The position numbers and the translations under genes were made by a program. The notes beneath the pieces are model-generated. The model had not been told where the DNA came from. It worked only from the letters and a program-made list of their open reading frames with translations, and did not search any database. From Paraspadella gotoi (Eukaryota > Chaetognatha), in assembly GCA_051294375.1 (NCBI GenBank), contig CM119267.1:14439694-14503693 (forward strand): a DNA stretch of 64,000 nt. The letters are read 5' to 3'. Shown here piece by piece: positions 53,424 to 63,645 of this stretch. Positions within the stretch are counted from its first letter, which is position 1; each line of letters starts with the position of its first letter.

Positions 53424-53627
53424 AATTCGCGAGCTTTTAAAGTTTTGGTAGCTTCCATTTCTCTTTTTTTTTTCATTAAAAGCTGACGTTTAAATTTCAA
53501 TTATTTTTTAAGTATTCTAAAAAGATTCCAATAGTTGGCCCACTTTACATACACTGAATGTAACTAATTTTTTTTCCAGGTTAAAAAAAAATTTAGTTTT
53601 ATTTTGTTCAGGTAAATAAAAAAAAAT

Positions 53628-54621
53628 ATGAGCACACTGAGACTGCAGAAAAGGCTGGCGGCCGCCGTCCTAAAATGTGGTAGGACTAAAGTTTGGATGG
53701 ATCCGAACGAGATTACCGAAATCTCGAACGCTAATTCACGACAGGTCCGAGAAAAATTGCTCAGCTCAATTGTAATCGACACTACATGCGAGCTATGAAT
53801 AATTTTTATTTACAGAATATCCGTCGTTTGATCAAAAACGGTCTCATCATCCAAAAGCCTCATGCCGTACATTCTCGCGCGCGCACGCGTAAAAACGCAC
53901 TGGCGCGTCGCAAAGGGCGCCACTCGGGCACTGGGAAACGCAAGGGAACAGCCAACGCCCGCATGCCGGTCAAGGAGCTTTGGATGAGGCGAATGCGCGT
54001 CCTGCGTCGTTTGCTCAAAAAGTATCGCGAGAACAAGAAGATCGATCGCCATCTTTACCATGAGCTATACGTCAAGAGCAAGGTTTGTCTGGGATATTAA
54101 ATAAAAGTATTACTTACCCTGTCATATTTGCGCTTCTTTTTGAACGACGCCGCCGCGAAAATGGCAGCGCCGCATCGAAATGCGCGATATAATTGCGTAG
54201 TTCCACGGTTGGCTCTTCAGTTTCCGTGTCGAGTTGAAAATCTTTGCCTCGCCACAATTAAATTCCGTGAGCTGTTTCAGGTCTATATACTATTTCGTAG
54301 TCGTAACGAACCCCGATTGTCTTCTTTCTCTCATTTTCCATCAGGGTAACGTCTTTAAAAACAAGAGGGTCTTAATGGAGTTCATTCACAAGCGAAAAGC
54401 GGAGACGCTTCGGTCCAAGCAGTTGGCCGATCAAGCGGAGGCCAGGCGTAATAAGACGAGGGAGGCCAGGAAGCGCAGGTGAGGGTTTCTGCCAGTATTG
54501 CTAACCTTTTTCTTTTAAATACCTTGTAATATTTTCTTTTTATTTCAGGGAAGAGCGCCTGGCTGCGAAGAAAGTCGAGTCCCAGAAAGTTCACGCTCGG
54601 GAAGACGAAGCGAATAAGTGA
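53628..54621 (+). CDS. RPL19: Large-subunit ribosomal protein eL19
   Basis: Four exons, 53628-53744, 53816-54082, 54345-54478 and 54549-54621, join in phase to 196 aa, the same length as human RPL19. [57 protein letters not shown] and [19 protein letters not shown] are almost identical to animal eL19; the C-terminal helix is Lys/Arg/Glu-rich. TATTTTGTTCAG ends 16 bases before the ATG and could be a splice acceptor. There is no TOP-like start I can place. Confidence 0.98.
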
Positions 54622-54831
54622 TTCCAAAGGAAATCGGATCATCTGGCGGGAACCGAAACACGGCTTGAGCGGTCGTACGTGTGCTTATTTAGGAGAAAAT
54701 GAATTTGTTTTTAATTTCAGTTGAGAATATACCAAAAAACTTCGATAAGGTTGTAATTTGTTGTTTTCTTTAATTTGTGAATATTTTTTAAAAAATTGTT
54801 TCAGAGGATAAATAGAAAAGACAGTTATATC

Positions 54832-56584
54832 ATGAGCCTGCAGTGGACCTTAGTCGCTGGTTTCCTGTACCTGGAAATCGGTTTGGTCATATTGCTCCTT
54901 CTTCCTTTTATCTCCGCCACGAGATGGAACTCATTCTTCAAGAGTAGAGTCGTCTCCTCCTTCAAGAATTTCTCCAATCTCTACTTCAAGGCCTCCGTCG
55001 CCGTCCTTCTTCTGCTCTTCGTCGACGCGCTTCGATCTCAGCGCCACTACTCGGGTGGACCTTCCGACGAGACTGGCGCTGGATCCACTGGCGGACCGCT
55101 TGTCGAACTCCAACATCACATGAAGCTCTTCCGCGCCCAGCGGAATCTCTACATCGCCGGATTCGCTCTCTTTCTCGTTTTCGTCATTCGACGTTTGGTT
55201 GTTTTGCTGGCCAATCAGGCGACGCTCAAAGCCGAGAGCGAGGCAGCGATGAAACAGGCCAAGAGCGCTGGGGACGCGGCACAGAGGTTGTTGGACGCCG
55301 AGGTCAGTGGATTAAGCTGACGCTGTGTCATTTGTGGTTCGTGATTATTTATTAAGGCGTAGTGAAAGTTACATACGAAAATTCTAAAAGTCAATTATGA
55401 ACAACATACCATCAGTGAACATTAATTTGTAAAAAAAATAAATTTTATGTTTTTTAATTTTCGCAGTAGGCTATATTTATATATAGTATTATCCTTATAA
55501 AATCGAAAAATTTCAAAATTTTGATTGCAGATTTAAATTCCTCGTCAAAAGTTGATAAAAGAAAATATAAATCATTTTTAAAAATTCTTTCATTAAGTAG
55601 GTTAAAAATTAAAAAAACTATATTTAATATATAAAATGTTAATTTTCAGCTTAAAGTATAGCTTTTTCTAATTTTTGACCCACTTAATGAAGGAATTTTT
55701 CAAAAAGAATTATATTTCTTTTTATCAACTTTTTATGACGAATCCAAATCTGCAAAAAAATCTTCGAAAAAACTGTTTTGAAATTTTAACATTTATTGGT
55801 TTAGTACTAGTATAAATATGGCCTACTGCGTAAATTGTAAAATTTATTATAAATTTTTTTATTATATAAATGTTCATTAATATAATGTTGTTCGTTCCTC
55901 ACTTTTAGAATTTTAATTCAATTAATAAATATTAAGTATTAAATTGGGGAATACTTTATTGTACTCCACACTCGCATCATAATACAAGGAGCTGAATTTT
56001 ATGAAATTGGTACAACCAATAAAAAAATTATCCATTCATTTAATAAATAAGCTATCTTGCCCCTGACTTTGGACAGGCTTGTCAGGAACAAACTTTGGTG
56101 GTTTAAGACCTCCATCACTCTTACAAGATAATAACATAGCAGGTCCCTGCAAGCTTTTATTCAAGACTCTCTCACAGTATCGTTTATTCACTCCCAGAGT
56201 ACCTGGCTTCCCTATCAATGAAGTGGTATAATGTTTCAAAGAATGTTTCAATTGTATTCAAAATATATTAGAATAATCCGCCTCCGAGCGAGGACAGCGA
56301 GCTTACCAAAAACCTGCGTTTGCGTTTGGTTGAGACGACTGGAGAACATGAAAAAGCTCAAGAAAGAGTTGGCGAGTTACAAGAGCAGGTGGGTACTGGT
56401 TAATATTTTTTAAGTCCTAAATTAGGTTTTATTAATCCTCATTTAATCCGTAATAATGCATTAATCTCAGCTGGACGCGTTGAAGCGGCAAGCAGAATCC
56501 ACGTCAGAGGAATACGATCGCCTTCTTCTTGAGCACACGAAGCTAAACAAACGTCTCAGCATTTCTGGCAAAAAAGACGATTGA
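54832..56584 (+). CDS. BCAP31: B-cell receptor-associated protein 31 (BAP31/BAP29)
   Basis: ER membrane chaperone and cargo-sorting protein. Exons 54832-55302, 56272-56388 and 56471-56584 (phase 0) give 233 aa; human BCAP31 is 246. There are three transmembrane segments (MSLQWTLVAGFLYLEIGLVI start; 44-62; 104-124), the block RAQRNLYIAGFALFLVFVIR, then a long coiled coil. The last four residues KKDD form a KKxx dilysine retrieval signal (KKEE in human). The first intron is 969 bp and holds a fold-back element and a repeat with a minus-strand frame. Whether the orthologue is BCAP31 or BCAP29 is open. Confidence 0.94.
55466..55830. repeat. Fold-back MITE in BCAP31 intron 1
   Basis: CGCAGTAGGCTATATTTATA on the left is inverted on the right (TATAAATATGGCCTACTGCG, about 55810-55830). 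The arms go on pairing for about 170 bp (GATTTAAATTCCTCGTCAAA, AAGTTGATAAAAGAAA, TTTCATTAAGTAGGTTAAAAATT with their complements), with scattered differences. It has no open frame. It resembles the older element near 26250-26690. Confidence 0.7.
55985..56258 (-). repeat. Dispersed repeat with a minus-strand open frame
   Basis: The first 75 bp match 17897-17965 in inverted orientation. The minus-strand frame 56036-56251 codes 71 aa starting MKHSLKHYTTSLIGKPGTL with basic and Pro/Gly-rich stretches. I do not recognise it; it could be a fragment of a transposon protein. It lies wholly within an intron. Confidence 0.4.
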
Positions 56585-56707
56585 TTAAATTGAAACTAAG
56601 ACAATATCCTAGTCCTTTCTCAGCGGGGCCGCAGTACTTTTCTCATATTTTTATCGTGCCTTCATTTATGAATCCGCGTTTTCGTTTTAATCAGAATTTT
56701 TGCCACA

Positions 56708-57592
56708 ATGTCATCCAGAGAGTCGTTCTCTCACTACGCCAGAACTCTCTCTTACGAGGAGATTAATGCTCTCAGAAGTCAGGATTCGAGTATCATTTCC
56801 GACTTCAAAAAAAACAAACTGGAGAGAGAGGCAACGAAAAATTGGGACTTATTCTACAAGCGGAACAAAACCAACTTTTTCAAGGATCGTCACTGGACGT
56901 TGAGAGAATTCGCGGATTTCGCCGCCGAGGCGCCGCAAGGTCGTAAAAGGATACTTCTTGAAGTTGGTTGTGGGGTTGGAAATTTCTTCTTCCCTCTCCT
57001 CGAGGAGGTTAAAGATTTGTTCGTTTACGCCTGTGACTTCAGTCCCAGAGCCATTGATTTCGTCTCACAAAATCCGCTCTACGATGAGCAGCGATGTAAG
57101 GTATATTTACGATTTTCGTTGGTTCGATAACGAGAGGAGATTACCGTTGTAGCTCTTTTTAATTCGAAATAGGCTTTTGTCTGCGACATGACTGTGGCCA
57201 GGTCCTTGGACGAATTCATTCAACCCGCCTCGGTTGATATCGTTTCGGCGATTTTTGTTTTGTCTGCCGTCGATCCCCGGAAGCATTCTCAGTTCATCGC
57301 CAACGCAAGGGACTCGCTCAAGCCGGGCGGCATTGTATTTTTTAGGGATTATGGCCTTTTCGACCAAGCACAGCTACGGTTCTCGCGTGGCCACAAAATA
57401 GAGGAAAACTTTTACGCGCGCCAGGACGGAACGAGGGCTTACTATTTTGAAGAAACCAGACTCAAATCGTTGTTTGAAGACGCCGGATTCGAAACTAGCG
57501 AATGTCGTTATGTGCAGCGACAAACTGTGAACAAAAAAGAAGATTTGACTGTACCAAGAATATTTGTACAAGGTCGATTCGTAAAGAAATGA
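56708..57592 (+). CDS. METTL6: tRNA(Ser) m3C32 methyltransferase METTL6
   Basis: SAM-dependent enzyme making 3-methylcytidine at position 32 of tRNA(Ser). Exons 56708-57100 and 57173-57592 (phase 0) give 270 aa; human METTL6 is 284. KNWDLFYKRNKTNFFKDRHW, the SAM glycine loop LLEVGCGVGN, FVYACDFSPRAIDFV, FVLSAVDPRKH, NARDSLKPGGIVFFRDYG and FYARQDGTRAYYF are the family blocks. It lies 123 bp after BCAP31 and 88 bp before the first zinc-finger gene. METTL2/8 are relatives, but the length and N-terminus favour METTL6. Confidence 0.93.
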
Positions 57593-57680
57593 AATTGATA
57601 GGGTATTTCAATTTGGATTCTTGTATGTCGCGTTTTTCTCCCGAAATTCTGCCTTTCAGTTTCTCATTCTAACGATTAGT

Positions 57681-59943
57681 ATGAAGCCTGGTCCACGTCG
57701 ACCGAAAACAAAATTCTTGCCTTCGGACGTAAGTACATGGTGACAATTTTATAAGCGCCGCTAGAAAAGAGCTGTCATTCGAAAACGCGTTAAAAATGAG
57801 TTTAAAAATTTATTTCATTGGGTAGGGGAGACAAAAATTATTTTGACTAGAAACAACCAACAATAAATACCGCGAAATAGTTTAAATAGAATATTTAAAG
57901 CAGCTCCCCCGCTTGGTAAAAACAAATTTTAGCTCTTCTCTTTACCGACTGAGCAGCTCAACGAACTTCATCTTCCGGCAATGACGCCGCGATCTCGTCT
58001 ACCCGCTGCTGAAGCGTGAACACTTCCTGCTTGTTCTTTCGCGACTCGGGGTATCTTGACTTCATCTAAAAGTGCACCATGAAACTTCGACTGATGAAGT
58101 TGGATTCCCAGCCCAATTGAAAATCATCCATTTCGCTTCCTCCAGAGTGAAGGACGAATTCGATCGCCCTAATTGGCAGCTCATTCTGGTGTGAAAAAAA
58201 ATATAAATAACCAAAAAATTATAGGTAAACAAATGGTTTAGGTCTTGCCTGTATAATGAAAATCTCAGGATAAAAAAATTCTTATGCATTTTTGAATGAC
58301 AGCTCTTTTCTACCGGCGCTTATAAAATTGTCACCATGTAGTATCAAACTTCATATAACATTTGATTTATGAATGTACTTATTTTTGTTTGGTATCAGGT
58401 AATTAATGAAATCGTCACCAGTTCTGAGCAATATTTAAGCAGTATATTGCAAGATGTCGATGCTTTGTCTTCTCAAGAAACAGATACTGAAAAATTAAAG
58501 AAATTAAAGAATATTCGAGAAAATATCATTAAACAACGAGCGAACTTTCGCATCTTATCTAAGCAAATTAGTGTTGATGTTGATTATATTTTTGGTTCAG
58601 ACAGTGGAGTGGTCATTGATTATCAAAATCCTTTCTTAATTATGCCAAATAAGCTTGTAGCACATTTTACTGAAGAACTTCAAGGTTGGTCTCTTCATGT
58701 TGAAAGACCTGAGATGTTTCATCTTGCACATGTGAACTTTAAACATACTAATCGACGCTTCCTAGTTGATTGTGTGGTGACACTAATTCAACGTCCAGCT
58801 CAACCCGAGACCATCTTTGTCAGTGTCGTTTATTTGAACGATGAAAATGAGAAACAAGTCTCGAAACCACAAAAAATAACTCTATCTCAAAATGACCTCT
58901 CTATCACTCTTTTGCCCTTACTCAAGTATTTCGAATCAAAACGTTTTGTTTTAGATAATATACATAGTAAAAAAAATGAACTCCCTCATATTCAAGACAC
59001 TCATATTAAAATGGAAACAACTGATGTATCGGAAAATCAGTATGATACAAAAAGAATAAGAACCTCAAGGTTCTCAGAGGGTTTTTTGAGGGAAGTTTTG
59101 GGTGACACTGACATTGAAGATGAAGAAATGGAAAAGGCACTGACGAGAGTTAAAGAAGCTGAAGAGAGAGATGATGAAACTTTTACTTTAGAGAAGGAAA
59201 GATTGATCACCGAAGATGACGAAGCAAAAGAAGATAAAAATGATTTACACATTGGTTCATGCCGTTTATGCCAAGAAGATTTAACGATAAAACAGAGTTT
59301 GGATCATATTCGGTTGTATCACAAAGAGAAAATAAATGAATATTACAAATGCCCTGTGTGTGGTAAGACAGTTGCGTCGATGCTGTATCATGTCAAAACT
59401 TACCATACTGCTACTCTTCATTGTGATGTATGCCTTAAATCATTTACCACAAAAACTGGATTGAAAACGCACAGAATGTTGGCTCATTTTCAAGGAGACT
59501 TGAAATTTAAATGTGACTTATGTGCAAAAAGATTTCTAACAAAACTTAGTTTAGAGGGACATGTTAGAATGATACACATGAAACAAAAACGCCACGTTTG
59601 TTATATATGTGGGGTGAGATTTCGAGCGGCTGTACAGCTTAAGGTCCATCTAACGAATGTTCATCAGCTGTTTGAAAAAGAATTCGATTGTCATTTTTGT
59701 GGAAAGAAATTTGCAACTGCCAAGTACTTAACCGATCACTTATATATGCACGGCGAAAATCGCGATTATAAATGTGACATTTGTTCAAAAAGTTTTAAAA
59801 CAACAAAGGGTCTTACTCAGCATAAAGTAAGCCATAAACCGCCGAAACACATGTGTAAATTCTGTGGAAAAATGTTCCTTTATCCGCAGGGTATGAGGAC
59901 ACATGTAAAAAATGTACATCTGATAATTCCCAAAACTGATTAA
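57681..59943 (+). CDS. C2H2 zinc-finger protein, tandem paralogue 1
   Basis: Exon 1 (57681-57728) encodes MKPGPRRPKTKFLPSD; exon 2 (58399-59943) joins in phase 0, giving 530 aa. Residues 17-300 carry an unrecognised region with helical IRENIIKQRANFRILSKQI, then QGWSLHVERPEMFHLAHVNF and VDCVVTLIQRP, and an acidic motif SRFSEGFLREVLGDTDIEDE. Eight C2H2 fingers follow from about residue 303 to 522, starting CRLC and ending CKFCGKMFLYPQGMRTHVKN. Between fingers 5 and 6 is VHQLFEKEF, shared by all three paralogues. It is presumably a nuclear DNA-binding protein; targets are unknown. Intron 1 (670 bp) contains a MITE six bases after the donor GT; without it the intron would be about 63 bp, like that of paralogue 2. 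Confidence 0.85.
57736..58338. mobile_element. TA-flanked MITE with 45 bp terminal inverted repeats
   Basis: 57736-57780 and 58294-58338 are inverted copies with one mismatch in 45 (start CATGGTGACAATTTTATAAG), flanked by TA on each side (57734-57735 and 58339-58340), as made by Tc1/mariner-like integration. The GC-richer centre (57910-58195) on the minus strand reads SFTLEEAKWMIFNW and, after a stop in the same frame, QEVFTLQQRVDEIAASLPED. The first resembles helix-turn-helix starts of some transposon proteins. It looks like an internally deleted DNA transposon rather than random filler. Confidence 0.8.
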
Positions 59944-60294
59944 TTTTATGCTATGGCTTTTTCAAAACAAACTTGACGAATCTGTTAAAAATATGCTTAG
60001 ACGACTTAAACTAATTTTTCGTGAGCGGATTTTTTCCTTTAAAATGATAATCCTATACTCTTCCTAAAATAAAAATTGTAAAATATTTGGTTTTTCATGT
60101 TTTTAAATTTATTAACATTTTATGTAATTTTTCTTTTGGATTTGATATTTTTTAATTTTTTAATTCTTTGCTTAATTGTTTTGGTTGATACAAGTCTATA
60201 TTTGATATTGAAAATCTTTTCATAGTGACTTTTTTAATGTGTGCTCAATAAATTTTTTCGAAAATCAAATTCGTTTTGTTCTTTTCTAGCCACA
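59944..60294. other. Intergenic between zinc-finger paralogues 1 and 2
   Basis: 351 bp, AT-rich. AATAAA at 60247-60252 is followed 36 bases later by TTGTTCTTTTCTAG, which ends five bases before the next ATG. Poly(A) signal followed closely by a 3' splice site is typical of trans-spliced gene pairs. Confidence 0.55.
60247..60252 (+). terminator. Candidate polyadenylation signal of zinc-finger gene 1
   Basis: AATAAA followed by a T-run and GTTTTGTTC. It lies about 300 bases after the stop and only 43 before the next ATG; another AATAAA lies nearer (about 60068). Confidence 0.4.
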
Positions 60295-61979
60295 ATGAAG
60301 CCGGGTCCACGTAGGCCAAAGACAAAGTTTTTGCCACATGAGGTTAGTTCATATGTTAAAAGCTATTGAATTTTTTAAAAAAATTTTATTTATTTCTGAA
60401 GGTCATCGATGAAATGGTTACAGCGTCTTCCCAATATTTTCATAATATTTTGCAAGCTGTGGACGCCTTGGGCACTCAAGAGACAGACTCAGAAAAAATA
60501 AAAAAATTAAATGATATTCGTGAAAATACAATTAAACAACGGGCGAACTTTCGTATTCTCTCTAAGCAAATAAGTGATGATATTGATTATATATTTGGTC
60601 AGGATGATGTAGTGGCAGTTGAACATCATAATATTTTTTCAACAATGCCAAATAAACTGACACCACACTTTTCTGGTGATCTTAAAGGTTGGTCTCTCCA
60701 TTTAGAAAGACCTGAAATGTTTCATTTGGCTCATGTAAATTACAAGCCTTCTTGCAGGGAGTTCGTTGTTGACTGTGTGGTAACTTTCATTCAGCGGCCT
60801 TCCCAACCAGATGTTGTTTTTATTAATGCTATTTATCTGGATGAAGACAATGAGAGACAATTTCCTAAGGCACACAAACTAACACTATCAAATAAAGATT
60901 TTTCATTAACTCTTCTTCCCCTACTCAAACATCTTGAAACAAAACGTTTTGTTTTTGATAATAGTGAAAAGCCCCCGCAAGTTTTTTCTGACAACGACGT
61001 GTATATAAAAGAAGAACCTAAAGAACAGGTATCTAGTACCCATACAAACTTTAAACGGAAAAGAGCTTCACGATTTTCGAAAGAGTTTTTACGAGAGGCT
61101 ATGGGAGACTCAGATATTGAAGATGAAGAAATGGCGAAAGCTTTAAAAAGAAAGCGAGAGGCGTCAGAACGTAAGGATAAAACTTTTATATTAGCAGACA
61201 ATCACGGGTCTAAAGATGACAATGACTTTAATGATTCTCATGATCATATCTACGTTGGAGTATGTCGTCTATGCGGCATGGATTTAACCTTTAAGTTAAG
61301 CATTGATCATATTCGTTTGAATCACAAAGATCAGATAGACGAGTACTATAAATGCCCTGTTTGCGGGGAATCCTCTACATCAATGGTGTATCATATCAAA
61401 AGAGTTCATGTTTCTTCCTTTTCTTGTGATATTTGCCAGAAGTTATTTGCCACACAAACTGGAGTGGAAAAACATAGAACGATGGCGCATTTCCGTGATC
61501 AATTACAATTTCAGTGTGAATTATGTGCTAATCGTTTTGAAACCCAAAAAGATGTCAATTTTCACGTTAAAACTACACATAATAAAGATAAGCGACATGT
61601 TTGCCATGTTTGTGGAACTCGATTTTATGCACCAAGTAAGCTTAAAATTCATCTCATAAATGTTCATCAGCTATTTGAAAAGGAATATGGGTGTCATTTA
61701 TGTGAAAAAAAATTCGCTGGACAAAAATCACTTGCTTATCACTTTAAATCCCATAGTGAAAGGCGCGAATACAAATGCGATGTTTGCCCAAAAATGTTTA
61801 AAACGAATACAAATCTTAAGCAACATAAAATTAGTCATAAACCTCCAAAACATGAATGTAAGTTTTGTGGGAAAATGTTTCTTTACCCCCAAGGTATGCG
61901 GTTTCATGTGAAACATGTTCATCATGAATCTGTAGAGAGTGGTCCTCCTCTAGTAAATCCACATATTCATGATAGATAA
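60295..61979 (+). CDS. C2H2 zinc-finger protein, tandem paralogue 2
   Basis: Exon 1 (60295-60342) encodes MKPGPRRPKTKFLPHE; exon 2 (60402-61979), phase 0; 541 aa. It shares with paralogue 1 the first exon, the intron position, the N-terminal region (RENTIKQRANFRILSKQI, GWSLHLERPEMFHLAHVNY), the acidic block SRFSKEFLREAMGDSDIEDE and eight C2H2 fingers from about residue 303. The 59 bp intron shows the ancestral state before the MITE insertion next door. The protein family is not one I can name; it could be a lineage-specific expansion. Confidence 0.85.
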
Positions 61980-62220
61980 AAATGTGACTTTTGTTGTTAT
62001 ATTGTTTCAATTTCGTTTTGATAATAATTTCGTTGGTATTATTTTTAGTACATTAAATTAAATAGTGTATTTAGTTTTATGATAAAATTATGATATTACG
62101 CTTTATTAAATTTGCGTTATTTTCCTTAGGTTTGCAAAATTCTTAAAAATAAGTTTAAAAAAAAAAAAAAGTGGAATAAAACGTTTCTAACATTTCGAGA
62201 ACCCATACATATCTTTTGCA

Positions 62221-63645
62221 ATGCTACGCGAAAACTTGTCATCTCATTTTTCAACAGATTTTGAAGGGTGGGCTCTTCACGTTAAAGATTCCGATGTTTA
62301 TTATTTGGCTCATGTCAGCTTTAATCGGACTGGTAGTTTTTGCATCCTGGTAGATTGTGTCGTAACGCTAATTCCACAAAAATTAAATCCGGAAACCATT
62401 TTGGTCGAAGCCATGTATGTTGATGAATTTCATGAACAGCATTTTCTAAAAAGTGAAACAATTAACTTGGCTAAAAATGAGTTTTCTCTATCGCTTTTGA
62501 CACTGCTTAAAAATCTAGAAAAAAGGAATTTTCTAGTGGAAAATAAGAGTCACGACTTTGAAAAAAAAGCAATAAGTTGTGAGTCTGACGCAATTTCCAA
62601 ACGGGTTCATTCCCATCATGATGTGATTGAAACGAAGTTTTCGATTTTAGAACATAAATCAAAAATATTCAAGGAAAAAAACCTTGTCATCAAGCAAGAG
62701 CCACTCAGTCGTAAGGAGCAAGATAGTCCAGCACGGAAACGAATTTCCAGGTTCTCCAAAGAATATTTAGCTGAAGCTTTAAACGATTCCGGTTCAGAAA
62801 AGGAAGACAAATCAGTTGTTTATAAAAATAAAAGGTTAAAGAAAATAAGGAAGTTGAAGGAGGACGACAAGCCTTTCACAATCCCCGGAAAGAAGATCTT
62901 GTATAACGAACTATCTTGCAATGACACATTTATTGGTCCCTGTCGCCTATGTCGCTTAGAATTAACTGTTAAAGACGCTGTTGATCATCATCGATTGCAT
63001 CACGAGGATCAGGTCAGCGAACATTACAAGTGTCCAATATGCGGAAAGACTGCGATGGCCATGTCTTATCACGTCCGAAAATTTCACGCTTCTAAACTTG
63101 AAAAGTGTGACCTTTGCAACAAATCGTTTGTGACCAAAACGGGAATAGAAAAACATAGAAAACGAGTTCATTTCCCTGAGAACCTTGAATTTAAATGCGA
63201 AATTTGCTTAAAGAAGTATGTTACTAAAAAACATTTGGAAATTCACGTTAAACTAGTTCACAAACGAGTAAGGGATTATATGTGTTACATATGCGGCGCC
63301 GGTTACGTCACTCCATCAAAGTTAAAAAGACACTTCATTAATGTGCACCATCTTTTTGAAAAACAACACGAGTGTAGTTTTTGCGGAAAAAAATTTGCTG
63401 AAGAAGAGGGACTCCGGCGTCATTTGATGACGCATAGCGATATATGTGAATATGAATGTTCCACTTGTGGGAAAACCTTCAAAACTCCAGGCAACTTGAA
63501 GCAGCACAAAGTTTGTCATGATCCTCCAAAACATGTATGTCTGTATTGTGGAAAAAAGTTTCTTTATTCCCAAGGTATGAGATTTCATGTGAAGCATGTT
63601 CACAAAGATGTAATAATTACTGATCCAGGAAAGAAGAAATTGTAA
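62221..63645 (+). CDS. C2H2 zinc-finger protein, tandem paralogue 3 (5'-shortened)
   Basis: 474 aa from the ATG at 62221. It lacks the MKPGPRR exon and about 85 residues present in paralogues 1 and 2, and begins MLRENLSSHFSTDFEGWALH, aligning to MPNKLVAHFTEELQGWSLH. Similarity appears to go on upstream of the ATG (NPYISFA against QNPFLI) up to an in-frame stop at 62188. TTCTAACATTTCGAG at 62184-62199 has a good branch site and AG, so an exon could start at 62200. It has an acidic block SRFSKEYLAEALNDSGSEKE and eight fingers from about residue 240, all with intact Cys/His pairs. The finger region is undamaged, so it is probably functional, but the 5' end is unresolved. Confidence 0.75.
   Translation: MLRENLSSHFSTDFEGWALHVKDSDVYYLAHVSFNRTGSFCILVDCVVTLIPQKLNPETILVEAMYVDEFHEQHFLKSETINLAKNEFSLSLLTLLKNLEKRNFLVENKSHDFEKKAISCESDAISKRVHSHHDVIETKFSILEHKSKIFKEKNLVIKQEPLSRKEQDSPARKRISRFSKEYLAEALNDSGSEKEDKSVVYKNKRLKKIRKLKEDDKPFTIPGKKILYNELSCNDTFIGPCRLCRLELTVKDAVDHHRLHHEDQVSEHYKCPICGKTAMAMSYHVRKFHASKLEKCDLCNKSFVTKTGIEKHRKRVHFPENLEFKCEICLKKYVTKKHLEIHVKLVHKRVRDYMCYICGAGYVTPSKLKRHFINVHHLFEKQHECSFCGKKFAEEEGLRRHLMTHSDICEYECSTCGKTFKTPGNLKQHKVCHDPPKHVCLYCGKKFLYSQGMRFHVKHVHKDVIITDPGKKKL

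Noticed and set aside
54083-54344. H/ACA snoRNA inside eL19 intron 2
   Set aside because: Ribosomal protein introns often host snoRNAs, and an ATATAA box and a later ACA can be picked out, but I could not find convincing paired hairpins. A covariance-model search would decide.
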